Of a DNA stretch of 64,000 bases, positions 28,174 to 38,338 are shown piece by piece; the first letter of the stretch is position 1; each line of letters begins with the position of its first letter. Made by a program: the position numbers and the translations under genes. Origin of the DNA: Arthrobacter sp. HY1533 (lineage in GTDB: Bacteria > Actinomycetota > Actinomycetes > Actinomycetales > Micrococcaceae); contig NZ_JANKZF010000022.1 in NCBI RefSeq assembly GCF_027568515.1, positions 1-64,000 on the forward strand, given 5' to 3'. Under the pieces are notes generated by a model. The model worked only from the letters and a program-made list of their open reading frames with translations, made no database searches and was not told the DNA's origin.

Positions 28174-29913
28174 CTAGGAACACTTCTTGCTCGCCTCCGA
28201 GGTGTGCCCGTTCTTGCGCACCAGCTGCACGGCAATGCATGACTCGTCGTTGGGTCCGTTGACCACAAAGACCCTGGTGTCGGTGGTGGGCTTGAACTCG
28301 CCCGAGTCCACGGCGCTGACCGGGGCCCACAGGTACTTGTCGCCCTCCTGCGGGTCCGGGTTGCTCCAGCTCCATTCGGCGCCGCCGTTCTTGGGCGTGG
28401 CGGTCAAATCCGTCACGGCCGGCACGGACACGTCCGCGCCAATGACCAGGGCCGGCGGCGGCGTGGTGGCCTGGGTTTGCAGCGCGTCCGGGTTCTTGGG
28501 TGCCCCCGTGTTGGTGAACACCACAATGCCCACCACGACGGCGGCCACAAGCACCAGCCCCGAGCCCAGTCCCAGCCACAGGCCTTTGCGGCCGGCAGGG
28601 GCCGGCTGTGCTTCCCCGGTGTGGGTTTCCACCGATCCGGCTGGCGGGGCCGGCATGAGGTCGCTGCGCTGGAGCGTGGTGTCAAGGACGTGGGGCGCCA
28701 GCGCGGGCGACGGCAGCGCGGGGCTGCCGGGCGCGGGTGCGTCGTTCCACTGGGTGGGCGAGGCGACGTTGGAGAATCGGCTGCGGACAGTGGGCCCGCC
28801 CACTGTGTCGCCGTCTGCCTGGGGCGCTGACGATTCCGTCGCCGGTGCCTGGGAGGGGACCGTCTGGCCGTTGCGGACAAGACCCGTGGTGTTTCCTGTG
28901 GAGCCGGTGGTTCCGGGCACGGTGCCCCGGTGCGTGGGGAAGCTGGGATTGGAGGTGGAGGCGTCGGGGTCGATCGAGACGATGCTGCGGACCCGGGTGG
29001 CCTCGGCGTGCTCCTCGGGACGGGCCTCCGCGGTTGCCACCTCCTGCTGCACCTCAAAGGGCGTGACGGAGAGGTTCAGGTCGGCCTGGATGCGCATGAG
29101 GGCACGGGCAAAGTCCTTGGCCGTGCTGTAGCGCGAGCTGGGTGACTTGGCCATGGCCGTGGCCAGGACCAGTTCCAGTGCCTCGGGGATGTCGGCGCGT
29201 CCCAGCCGGGGCAGGGGCGCGGCGTTGATGCGGGCCACGAGCTCGCGCTGGGAATTGTCGGCACCGGGGATCACGAAGGGTGAGTGGCCGGCCAGGAGCG
29301 AGTAGATGGTGGCGCCGAGCGACCAAATGTCCACCTTGACGCCGTCGGTTGCACCCGTGCCGAAGGACTCCGGGGGCGACCACGGGATGGACATGCCGCC
29401 GCCTTCCTCCTGCACGGCGTCCATGGTCCCCGAGATGCCAAAGTCGGTCAGGGCGGGGCGGTTGTAGTCGGTGATGAGGATGTTGGCGGGCTTGATGTCG
29501 CGGTGGGCGATCCCGGCCCGGTGCGCGGTTTCCACGGCCGAGGCCACCTGGATGCCGATTTCCAGTGCCCTGTCGGCGCTGAAGCGGCCCTGCCGGTACT
29601 GCATGTCCAGGCTGGGGCGGGAGCAGTACTCCATGGCCAGGTAGGAGTGGCCGGAATCGGTGATTTCGGCCTCGTAGATGGTCACAATGTACGGGTGTGC
29701 CGAGAGCTGGGCCATGAGGTTGGCCTCGGACTCAAAGCTGGCCCGGGCGCCCTCGGTTTTCAGGTCGGCAGTGAGGACCTTGACGGCAACCTTGCGCCGG
29801 GGCCGGTCCTGCTCGTACAGGTACACATCGGAGAATCCGCCCGAGCCCAGGACGGAGACAAAACGGTAGCCCGGCAGCGCGGGGGGCGCCGCCGGTGCAC
29901 GCCTGCTGCTCAC
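28174..29913 (-). CDS. Transmembrane Ser/Thr protein kinase (PknB-type)
   Basis: This 579-residue eukaryotic-type kinase has its catalytic domain in residues 15-280. It has the glycine loop VLGSGGFSDVYL, the ATP lysine in VAVKVL, the catalytic HRDIKPANIL (about 140), DFGISG (about 160) and SLGATIYSLLAGHSPF. A long Pro/Thr-rich juxtamembrane linker (about 290-440) leads to one membrane helix (about 441-464). The extracellular domain of about 115 residues looks FN3-like (VPAVTDLTATPKNGGAEWSW) and has two cysteines near its end; PASTA repeats are absent. It starts with a GTG overlapping the FHA gene stop. It likely phosphorylates the FHA proteins and secretion ATPase of the locus, with the PP2C gene as antagonist. 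Confidence 0.92.
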   Translation of the reverse strand: MSSRRAPAAPPALPGYRFVSVLGSGGFSDVYLYEQDRPRRKVAVKVLTADLKTEGARASFESEANLMAQLSAHPYIVTIYEAEITDSGHSYLAMEYCSRPSLDMQYRQGRFSADRALEIGIQVASAVETAHRAGIAHRDIKPANILITDYNRPALTDFGISGTMDAVQEEGGGMSIPWSPPESFGTGATDGVKVDIWSLGATIYSLLAGHSPFVIPGADNSQRELVARINAAPLPRLGRADIPEALELVLATAMAKSPSSRYSTAKDFARALMRIQADLNLSVTPFEVQQEVATAEARPEEHAEATRVRSIVSIDPDASTSNPSFPTHRGTVPGTTGSTGNTTGLVRNGQTVPSQAPATESSAPQADGDTVGGPTVRSRFSNVASPTQWNDAPAPGSPALPSPALAPHVLDTTLQRSDLMPAPPAGSVETHTGEAQPAPAGRKGLWLGLGSGLVLVAAVVVGIVVFTNTGAPKNPDALQTQATTPPPALVIGADVSVPAVTDLTATPKNGGAEWSWSNPDPQEGDKYLWAPVSAVDSGEFKPTTDTRVFVVNGPNDESCIAVQLVRKNGHTSEASKKCS

Positions 29914-31812
29914 AGCAGCCCGTCAAAGAGCAGGGACACGCCGTCGCCGAGTTCGGCGATGTCGCCGTTGAGCAGGATTGCCTCCTCGCCCTGGCTCAGG
30001 CGGCGCGGGGGCTGGCCCTCGCGCACCAGGACGGTGCCGTTGGTGGCCTTCAGGTCAACCAGGAGCACGTCCCAGCCGTCGAGGCGGACCTCCACGTGGG
30101 AGCGGGAGATGTCGCCGTTGCCGCTCTGGACCTGGACCAGGCGCGGCATGGCCCCGCCCATGACCCGGGAGACGGAGGGCTGGCGGCCAATGATGAGCGA
30201 ATGGTCCAGCTCCACCACCTCGCCGCTGGAAATGTGCATGGTGCCCAGGCGCGGGCGGCCCACTTCACGCGGCTCGGAGTTGATGGCGGCACCGCAGTCC
30301 GAGCACACGGCACGGCTGGGCGGGTTGGCATGGCCGTTGGGGCACATGCGTGCCAAAACCATGGGGCCCGTGGGCGGGCGAGGTTCCACATGGGCGGCGG
30401 CGGCCTGCTGGTCCGTGTCGAGCTCGCTGCGCATGATGGTCTGGCCGTCGTGGTCGGGGTCCCAGGGGGCGTCCGACGGCGCATCCGGCTGTGCGTCCAG
30501 CGGCGCGTCAGCCTGGGTGCCCACGGCGTCGCTGGCCGGAAGGCCGGCAACCGGGGTCTGCGCGCCGGGCTCGGTCTCGTGCCGGGCCCACGGCACGGAG
30601 TCAATCATGAGGGATTCACCGTCGCTGTCCTGCGGCTGGGCTGCCGCTTCCCCTGCGGCTTCATCCTGGGCTGCTGTGTCAACGGGTGCGGCCCCGGCTG
30701 CCGGCGGCATGGGGGGCAGCGGCGGCAGGGCGGCTTCCGCCGCTGCCTGCTCCTCCGGCTGGCCCTCCCCGTCAAGGCGCACGGCGGCGGACTCGACGCT
30801 TTGCGCCACTGTTGCGCCAAACAAGTAGTCGTAGTTGATCGTGAAGCCGTTGTCGGCGGCGTCCTCGGCCGACGGCGCGGCCTCACCCGTGCCGACGACG
30901 CCGTCCTGCCCAGCTGCAGCGTCTGCCTCCTGGTCGTCGTCGAAGGCGTTCCCTTCCGGGTCCGGCTCCGCGGAGGCATCGGCGGATGCGTCCTGGGCTG
31001 CTTCGTGCGCTGCAATGCCGGCGTCGGACTCTTCCTCCTCGAAGGGGCGGATGGTGAGGTTCAAGTCCGATTCGGCCCCGGCATCCAGGCCTTCCGGTTC
31101 GGTGAATTCCTCGAAGTCTTCCTCGGCATCGTCCTGCGGGAGGGCCACGGGTGCCAGCTGGGCGTTCCACTCGGCGTCGGCTGCCTCGGCGGCCATGGCA
31201 AACACTGCGTAGGCGTCCTCGTCCTGCCCGTCGTCAATGGGTTCCCCGGTTTCGCCGTCCACCTCGGTGTCCTGGCCCGTTTCCTGGGCCAGGGGACCAT
31301 CTGGCTCCTGCTCCGCCGCGAACGTGACGGGGGCAGCGGCGGGGGTGACGGCGTCGTGCATGGCGACGGGCACGGCGGGGGCGCCCATGGACAGGGACTG
31401 CAGGCACACCACGGCCTCGGAAAGGGGCAGGATCCGCGGGGATGCGCTGCCGCCGGGCTCGGCCAGGGTCAGGACCAGGGAGTCCGGCAGGGGCAGTGAG
31501 CGCTCGCTCCAGGTGGTGACGTCGCGGCCGGAGACGGTGTCGGTGCCGTCGGCCGAGGCCGCCACGAGGCTGATGTCCCCGCGCAGGATTGCGTGCAGGC
31601 GGTCGCTGCGGACCAGGATCGCAAAATCGGGCATGCCGGTCAGGCCGGTGCCGAAGCTCTCCGTCAGCTCGTTCAGGACGCCGTGGATGGTGGGGGTCTG
31701 CCCGAGGAAGTCCCAGAGGTGGTTGACAATGGCCGGGTCGGTGCGCCCGTCCAGTGCGATGACCGAGCCGGAGCGGACAATGCCAATCCATGAACCGGTG
31801 CTGTAGGTGCTG

Positions 31813-31820
<8 letters not shown>
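29910..31820 (-). CDS. Zinc-ribbon FHA protein with acidic linker
   Basis: This 636-residue protein has an N-terminal domain of about 190 residues with no family I recognise (STGSWIGIVRSGSVIALDGR at the start). A strongly acidic, Ala/Glu/Asp-rich linker occupies about 200-460. A short zinc-ribbon-like motif (CPNGHANPPSRAVCSDCG, about residues 490-507) precedes a C-terminal FHA domain (LIIGRQPSVSRVMGG, ISRSHVEVRLDGWDVLLVDL, KATNG). The FHA keeps the Arg, Ser-His and Asn residues that read phosphothreonine. The gene overlaps PP2C by 8 nt upstream and the kinase by 4 nt downstream, so kinase, phosphatase and reader are made together. Predicted cytoplasmic. Confidence 0.85.
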
Positions 31821-32807
<987 letters not shown>

Positions 32808-32811
<4 letters not shown>

Positions 32812-33512
32812 GCCCGGCCCACCACGAAGGAGCGGTCGCCAAAGTGAACGCGTGAGCCAACCTCGGCCAGGGCCGGGCTGCCGCCGGAAAGCGCGGTCCG
32901 CCCGCCTGCCGGGCTGGTGATGGCGCTGCCGTTGGTTGAGTTCCTGTCGGTCACCCACAGCCCCTCGGCGCTGGCGCGGACCAGCAGGTGTGTCTTGGAC
33001 ACGGACCGGCTGGTGTCGTGGACGGAAATGAGGCGCGAAATCATCTCCCCATCGTATCCGGCGGGGTTGCGCCCGATCAGCGCCAGGGCGCCGACGTCCT
33101 CGCTGCGGCCGTCGTCAAAGACCAGGCGCAGCGGCTGGACCGGGGCGCCCACGGGACGGACCCGGGTTTCCCCGGCGTCGTCGTCGGCCTGGGCCGCGGC
33201 CGCGAGCGTCTCCGGTGCCGGGGGCTGGAATTCACGCGGAGGTTCGGGCAGGGTCGGCTGGGTCACGCCGGGCACGGAGGTGATGGGGCCCTGCTGCATA
33301 ACAGGCTGGGCCGCGGGTGCGGCGGGCGGCGGGGCAAAGCCGTTGCCGGGCTGGGCGGGGCTGAACTGGCCCGACTGGATGGGCTGGTTGTGGAACTGCA
33401 CGGCCGGCGGCGCGAAGGGATCCACCTGCTCGGCCTTCTTCCGGCGGCGGCTGCCGCGGGCAGGGGCCTCCGGTGCGGCCGGCGCGGGAGGCACCGGCTG
33501 GTTCCACTGCAC
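32808..33512 (-). CDS. Proline-rich FHA protein, possibly split from the RDD gene
   Basis: This frame encodes about 234 residues. A Pro/Ala/Gln-rich segment of 120 residues precedes a C-terminal FHA domain (ALIGRNPAGYDGEMISRLIS, SVSKTHLLVRASAEGLWVTD, RNSTNGSAI). It has no credible ribosome site at its GTG. The frame is open back to a TAG at 33573-33575, and that TAG is the stop of the RDD gene in the same reading frame. The text on both sides of the TAG is a continuous proline/glutamine linker, so the two genes look like one RDD-FHA protein interrupted by a CAG-to-TAG change. Either it is translated separately, by read-through, or the fusion is broken. Confidence 0.75.
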
Positions 33513-33572
33513 GGGCTGGACGGTCTGGTCCGGCTGTGCCCACTGCGGCTGGGCCGGGGCCGGTGCCGGGAC

Positions 33573-34439
33573 CTAGGCAGCGCCCTGGGCCGGGCGGGCC
33601 ATGGGCGAGGAGACCTGTGAAACGGCGGGCATGCCGGCCGGAACAAAGTTGGCGCGCTCGGCGATGCCGCCGGTTTCCAGCGGGTCGCGGCCGGTGCGGA
33701 CGTTGAAGACAAGCGTGTGTGCCACCTTGTCGTGCCAGCCCTGCGCCTTGCCGTTGGAGTCCCAGGCGTTGGAGAGCACAACGAGCAGCGGGCCAATGGT
33801 GGGCACAATGGAGCTGACGTAGACGATCAAGTTGCGCAGGAAGATGGCCAGCACGCCGGCGGGGGTGCCCTCCATGCTGGTGGTGCGCAGCCCCAGCAGC
33901 AGGTTGCCCACGGTCTTGCCCGTCTTGGCTTCCCACAGCCACTGGAAAATGGCCCAGCCCAGCGACAGGACCGCGCCGATCCCCAGCAGGACCAGCAGCC
34001 AGGTCAAGTCCAGCACCTGTGAGTTGCCGGACGGGGTCACCTTGATGAGGGCGGCGCCCACTCCCCCGGCAACGCCCAGGATGATGCCGGGCACAAGGCC
34101 GTCAATGACCCAGGCGGCAAGCCTGCGGCCCGCGCCGCCTGGCACCAGTGCCGTGGCCGCGGCAATGCGCGGGTCCACGCCTACCTGGACGGGGGGCAGC
34201 ACCGCGGCGGCAGGAGAGGCCGCCACCGGGATGATCCCGGGAACGCCGGCCACGGGCGCCGCAAAGCCGCCAGCTCCGGCTGCTCCGCCCTGTCCGCCAG
34301 ACCCGCCGAGGGGCACCGTCGATGGCGCAGGGGAAGCCGCCCGGTTGGCCACCGAGGTTCCGCACAGGGTGCAGAAGGCCGCCCCTGGGGCCAGTGCCGC
34401 CCCGCAGTTCCGGCAGGGATCGGCCGCTTTTTGCGCCAT
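33573..34439 (-). CDS. Zinc-ribbon RDD-family membrane protein
   Basis: This 288-residue protein has an N-terminal double-CxxC zinc ribbon (CRNCGAALAPGAAFCTLCG, residues 9-27). A Gly/Pro-rich linker follows, then an RDD domain with three or four membrane helices (RRLAAWVIDGLVPGIILGVA from about 105; GWAIFQWLWEAKTGKTVGN near 160). The family signature Arg, Asp and Asp residues are partly visible. Function of RDD proteins is poorly defined; some transport ions or compatible solutes. The frame continues past its TAG into the downstream FHA gene, so the full product may once have been a membrane-bound FHA reader of about 543 residues. Confidence 0.85.
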   Translation of the reverse strand: MAQKAADPCRNCGAALAPGAAFCTLCGTSVANRAASPAPSTVPLGGSGGQGGAAGAGGFAAPVAGVPGIIPVAASPAAAVLPPVQVGVDPRIAAATALVPGGAGRRLAAWVIDGLVPGIILGVAGGVGAALIKVTPSGNSQVLDLTWLLVLLGIGAVLSLGWAIFQWLWEAKTGKTVGNLLLGLRTTSMEGTPAGVLAIFLRNLIVYVSSIVPTIGPLLVVLSNAWDSNGKAQGWHDKVAHTLVFNVRTGRDPLETGGIAERANFVPAGMPAVSQVSSPMARPAQGAA

Positions 34440-34456
34440 GTGCTTGTGTACCCTTC

Positions 34457-36967
34457 TTAGGACTTCTTCTTGAACTTCTCCAGGAGGGAGCGCATGCGCG
34501 CCCCGCCCTGGCCGTTGTCTTCGCCGCCGGCACGCAGGCTGCGCCCGCGTGCCTTGTCCCTGGCGTGCGCCTTCGCGTCCGCCAGCAGCGACCTCGGGGA
34601 GAACTTTGCCCGCTGCCGCTTCCAGAATCCTACCGAGCCGGTCATGCCGGTGACGGAATGTTCCACGTGTTGCCAGTAGAAGGCGACTTCCTCCTCCGTG
34701 GGCTGGCCCGGCCCGAAGATGGCGGCGTCGGCCCTCTCGGCCAGCAGTGCCGTGGTGGCCTGGCTCTCGGGGAAGGCGCCGTAGAGGGCCACGGCACTCT
34801 CGCGGCGGGTGCCGTTTGTGTCGATGCCGGCCCCAAGGTCGGTGGCCAGGCTGATGACTTCAGACCAGCCGCCGCCCACCCGGTCGGTGGGCTGCCCGGC
34901 TGTCAGGCGCCGCTTGCGCCGTCGTGCCTTGAGCACCACAACCAGGATCAGCGGGATGGCAATGACCAGGATCGGGATGGCGGCGACGCCCACGATCATC
35001 AGGATTGCGCCGAGGATGCCGGCAATCTTGTCCTTCTTGCCGTCGGTGTCCAGCGCGTCGGGGGCGCTGTCCGGGGGAAGGTCGGCCGGTTCCTGCGGCG
35101 GGGGCGGGGGCTGGAGCACCTGCGGCTTGGGCTTGGAGGCGTTCTGCGGCTCCGGCGGGTTGGGCACGTTGTCCTTGTCCGGCGTCGGGTTGAAGGGGAC
35201 CCAGCCCAGGCCGGCGAAGTTGACTTCCACCCAGGCGTGCACGTCGGCACCCTTGAGCTGCACCTTGGCGGCGCCGTTGTTGGGGTCCTTCTCATCGAGG
35301 TAGAAACCCATGACGACGCGTGCCGGTATGCCCATGTGGCGGGCCATGAGGACCATGGCCGTGGCGTACTGTTCGTCGTCGCCCACCATTTCCTTGCCGC
35401 TGAGCAGCTTGGTGATGCGCGCGGCGCTGTGGCCGGAGGTGGACGGCGCCTGCCCCTCCAGCCCGTTGCTGAACTTGCCTTCGCGCTGCAGGGCGCCCTC
35501 GAGTGCCTGCACCTTTTTCAGCGGGGTGTCGGCCTCGCCCACAATGTCATTGGCCTTGGTGCCCACCACGGCCGGGACGTTTTCCAGCTTGGGCAGGCGC
35601 ACGGAGCCGAAGTCGGAGCCGGCCAGCTTGTTCCCGTCGATGTTGGGGAACTGCACGTCCAGTGAGTAGGAGTCGCCCTTCCCGACGCCGGAGAGGTTCA
35701 GGGCGGTTCCGGATTCCTTGTTCAGGTACAGCGTGGGGGTCTGGCCCCCGGCGCTGTTGTAGCTCAGGCTCTGGGGTGACTGGACGGTGGGGATCCAGAC
35801 GCCGCCGTACCCGTCGATGGAAAGCCCGACGGCGGAGCCGCCTGCGGTGCCTCCGTGGCCCAGCGACTTGGGGTCGCCGATGGGGGCAAAGGATGCGGAG
35901 CTGTTGGGGTCCACGTTGAAGACCACGCCGTCGTAGTTGTCCATGGCGGCGATGCGGACCCGGCCGTTCTTCGGCAGCCCTTCCGCATCGAACAGGACAG
36001 TGTCCTTCTGGTTCTTGACGTAGTCACGGAACTTGGTCAGCGGCGACGGCAGCTCGTGCAGGTCCGGCGGCGGGACCACGGTGTCGCGCAGCACCTCGCG
36101 GCTGTTGCTGCCGGTCAGTGCCGGGGCGGCGGCCATGGTGAGCGCTCCGGCCACCACAATGACGCCGGCGGCCATGCCGATGCGGCGCAGCAGTGAGGTG
36201 CGGGCACCGGCCTTGTCCTGGACGGGCTGGTTGGCGGAGATGGAACCGGCCATTTCGCGTCGCAGCAGTTCATGCCGGTAGGCGAGCCAGGCAACGGCAC
36301 CGACGGTGATCAGCGAGCCGCGCAGCACGGGCAGGAAAAGCTCGGCCGTGCCGAACATGATGGCCGTGACGAACAGGACCAGCACGGGCAGCATGGCCCA
36401 GTAGGCGTTGCGCACCCGCCAGGCCAGGGTGCCCGCCGCAATGGCCGTGACAAAGGTCGCCAGGTACGGCACCACCATGACGTCAACGCTGCTGCCTACG
36501 GGTGCGGCCAGCGTCAGCAATTGCTTCCAGGAGAGCATGATGCCCAACAGCAGCCCGCGCAGCGATGCCAGGCTGGGCAGGAACCCCAGGACCGCCTCGT
36601 CGCGGGCGGCCAGGGCGCTGCCAAAGAGCATGTACACCAGCAGCGACAGCCCGGAGATGGTGACCAGGCCCAGGCGCCAGTGCGCACCGAGCGCGGCCAC
36701 CCCCAGGCCCAGGATGATGGCGCCAAAGCCTGCCAGCAGGTAGGCGGGGTCGTGGCCGAACGTGGGGCCGAAGCCGAGCACGGCGATGCCGAGCAGCACG
36801 GCCAGCACGCCGCCGTCGAGCGCAAAGTGCCACCAGGGGCGGCCGCCGGAGAACGCCGAACGCTTCCTGGCGGGGGCGCCGCCGGCGCGGTTTGCCGCGC
36901 GGTTGGCGGCACGGCTGGCGGGCTGGTTGTGCGGCGGTTGCCCTGCCGCGCTTCTGCGGGCGCTCAC
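34457..36967 (-). CDS. Transglutaminase-like membrane protein, catalytic residues lost
   Basis: This 836-residue TgpA/DUF3488-type protein has a basic N-terminus, about six membrane helices in residues 45-300, and a long extracytoplasmic part. That part contains a transglutaminase fold (about 505-600), one more helix near 665, and a cytoplasmic tail of about 150 residues. In the fold, the motif that normally reads GxCxxFA is GDDEQYATAM, so Cys is Asp. HAWVEV keeps the His. The normal DPTP is FNPTPD, so Asp is Asn. Two of three catalytic residues are therefore gone. It starts with a GTG overlapping the DUF58 stop, and MoxR, DUF58 and TGc genes usually travel together. Confidence 0.9.
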   Translation of the reverse strand: MSARRSAAGQPPHNQPASRAANRAANRAGGAPARKRSAFSGGRPWWHFALDGGVLAVLLGIAVLGFGPTFGHDPAYLLAGFGAIILGLGVAALGAHWRLGLVTISGLSLLVYMLFGSALAARDEAVLGFLPSLASLRGLLLGIMLSWKQLLTLAAPVGSSVDVMVVPYLATFVTAIAAGTLAWRVRNAYWAMLPVLVLFVTAIMFGTAELFLPVLRGSLITVGAVAWLAYRHELLRREMAGSISANQPVQDKAGARTSLLRRIGMAAGVIVVAGALTMAAAPALTGSNSREVLRDTVVPPPDLHELPSPLTKFRDYVKNQKDTVLFDAEGLPKNGRVRIAAMDNYDGVVFNVDPNSSASFAPIGDPKSLGHGGTAGGSAVGLSIDGYGGVWIPTVQSPQSLSYNSAGGQTPTLYLNKESGTALNLSGVGKGDSYSLDVQFPNIDGNKLAGSDFGSVRLPKLENVPAVVGTKANDIVGEADTPLKKVQALEGALQREGKFSNGLEGQAPSTSGHSAARITKLLSGKEMVGDDEQYATAMVLMARHMGIPARVVMGFYLDEKDPNNGAAKVQLKGADVHAWVEVNFAGLGWVPFNPTPDKDNVPNPPEPQNASKPKPQVLQPPPPPQEPADLPPDSAPDALDTDGKKDKIAGILGAILMIVGVAAIPILVIAIPLILVVVLKARRRKRRLTAGQPTDRVGGGWSEVISLATDLGAGIDTNGTRRESAVALYGAFPESQATTALLAERADAAIFGPGQPTEEEVAFYWQHVEHSVTGMTGSVGFWKRQRAKFSPRSLLADAKAHARDKARGRSLRAGGEDNGQGGARMRSLLEKFKKKS

Positions 36968-38295
36968 GCGACGGCCTTTCGAAGGACTATGGCCAGATCG
37001 TTCAGCTCGCCCAGGGTCAGGACGGTGAGATCGGCAATGTTGGCGCGGGCGGACTGTGCGCCCGTGAAGCAGCGCACGGCAAAGGCGCGCACGCCCGGCG
37101 GCACGGAGGCGGCCGCGCTGCGCAGCTGGGCGGGCGTCACCTTCGAACCCACCACGAAGAACACGACGGAGGCGTTGGGCACGGCGTCGGAGAGTGTGCG
37201 GGCCAAGTCCACTGAGGTGCCGCGGCGGCTGTGGCCCTCCAGCCGGGTCATGTCATCGAGCAGGTTTTTGCCCGTTTCGCAGCGGATGGGGCCGCGCTGG
37301 GTGATGACGCTCAGTTCCCGGTTTTCCTTGATGGCCTGCCGGCCCAGAGACGCCGCGGCGGAGATGGCCATCTCAAAGTCGTCATCCGACTCGTACTCGT
37401 CGGTGTTGACCGACAGGGCCACGGCCATGTGCGAGCGGCGCGTTTCCTCAAACTGGCGGACCATGAGCTTGCCCGTGCGGGCCGTGGTCTTCCAGTGGAT
37501 GTGCCGGCGGTCGTCGCCCGGCACGTAGTCGCGCAGTGCGTGGAAGGCGATGTCCGACGTCGACAGGTCCCGTGTGGTGAGTCCCTCAAGGTCCTTGAGG
37601 AAGCCGGCGGCCGGGCCGTCGAGCGAGGTGGTGCGCGGGTGCACGTAGAGGTCGGTGGGTTCGGTCCACAGCACCTGGCGGCGCAGCAGTTGCAGCGGGT
37701 CCGCGCGCACGGAGCGCACGGGGCCCACGGTGATGACGGCGCGGCGTGAGGTGGGGATGGTGAACAGGTCCTCGTGGACCTGCGAGGGCTTCATGCGTGG
37801 CAGGTGGAACAGCGCGGTGGCCTGGCCCACGGGCAGTTCCAGGGCTGCCGGCAGCACTGTGCGCGAGGACGTGTTGGCCACGGCAATGCTGCCCACGGCG
37901 TTGTCGCCCACGGCCACGCGGGTGCGTGCCAAATCCAGCTTCACCGCGTACATGGACGTGCCCAGGATGAATCCGACGGCGATGAGCAGCAGCACCAGGG
38001 CCAGGAGGGCCGCCACCTTGGCCTCCTGCCAGCCGAAGCTGGCGCCGAGGATCCACAGCACCAGGGCCGCGGAAATGACCACGATGCCCAGGGTGCTGAT
38101 GCTAGCCAGCGCCGGCACCACCCAGCGGCGGGTCCATGCGGCGACCTTTGACCAGACGGGGCCAACGTAGATGTTGGCCACCTTGGCCGCCTCACGCCAC
38201 AGGGACGTGGGGTGCAGCCTGGTGGGTGCCCCGTCGCGGCGGAAGGGCCGGGTGAGGAACTCCCCGGCCTTCCGTGCTCTGGATTTGATGCTCAT
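36964..38295 (-). CDS. DUF58 domain protein (VWA-like, MoxR-associated)
   Basis: This 443-residue protein has two membrane helices at about residues 60-115 and a C-terminal DUF58 domain. The hallmark is RDYVPGDDRRHIHW followed by KTTARTGKLMVRQFEE (about residues 255-285). The rest has a von Willebrand A-like fold (AVALSVNTDEYESDDDFEMA). DUF58 proteins work with MoxR ATPases in assembling or activating envelope or enzyme complexes. It starts 43 nt after the MoxR stop with AAAGG upstream, and overlaps the transglutaminase-like gene by 4 nt. Confidence 0.92.
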   Translation of the reverse strand: MSIKSRARKAGEFLTRPFRRDGAPTRLHPTSLWREAAKVANIYVGPVWSKVAAWTRRWVVPALASISTLGIVVISAALVLWILGASFGWQEAKVAALLALVLLLIAVGFILGTSMYAVKLDLARTRVAVGDNAVGSIAVANTSSRTVLPAALELPVGQATALFHLPRMKPSQVHEDLFTIPTSRRAVITVGPVRSVRADPLQLLRRQVLWTEPTDLYVHPRTTSLDGPAAGFLKDLEGLTTRDLSTSDIAFHALRDYVPGDDRRHIHWKTTARTGKLMVRQFEETRRSHMAVALSVNTDEYESDDDFEMAISAAASLGRQAIKENRELSVITQRGPIRCETGKNLLDDMTRLEGHSRRGTSVDLARTLSDAVPNASVVFFVVGSKVTPAQLRSAAASVPPGVRAFAVRCFTGAQSARANIADLTVLTLGELNDLAIVLRKAVA

Positions 38296-38338
38296 GATTT
38301 ACCTTTTGCTGAAAGTGCTGAAGCTGGGGGGCGCAGGC

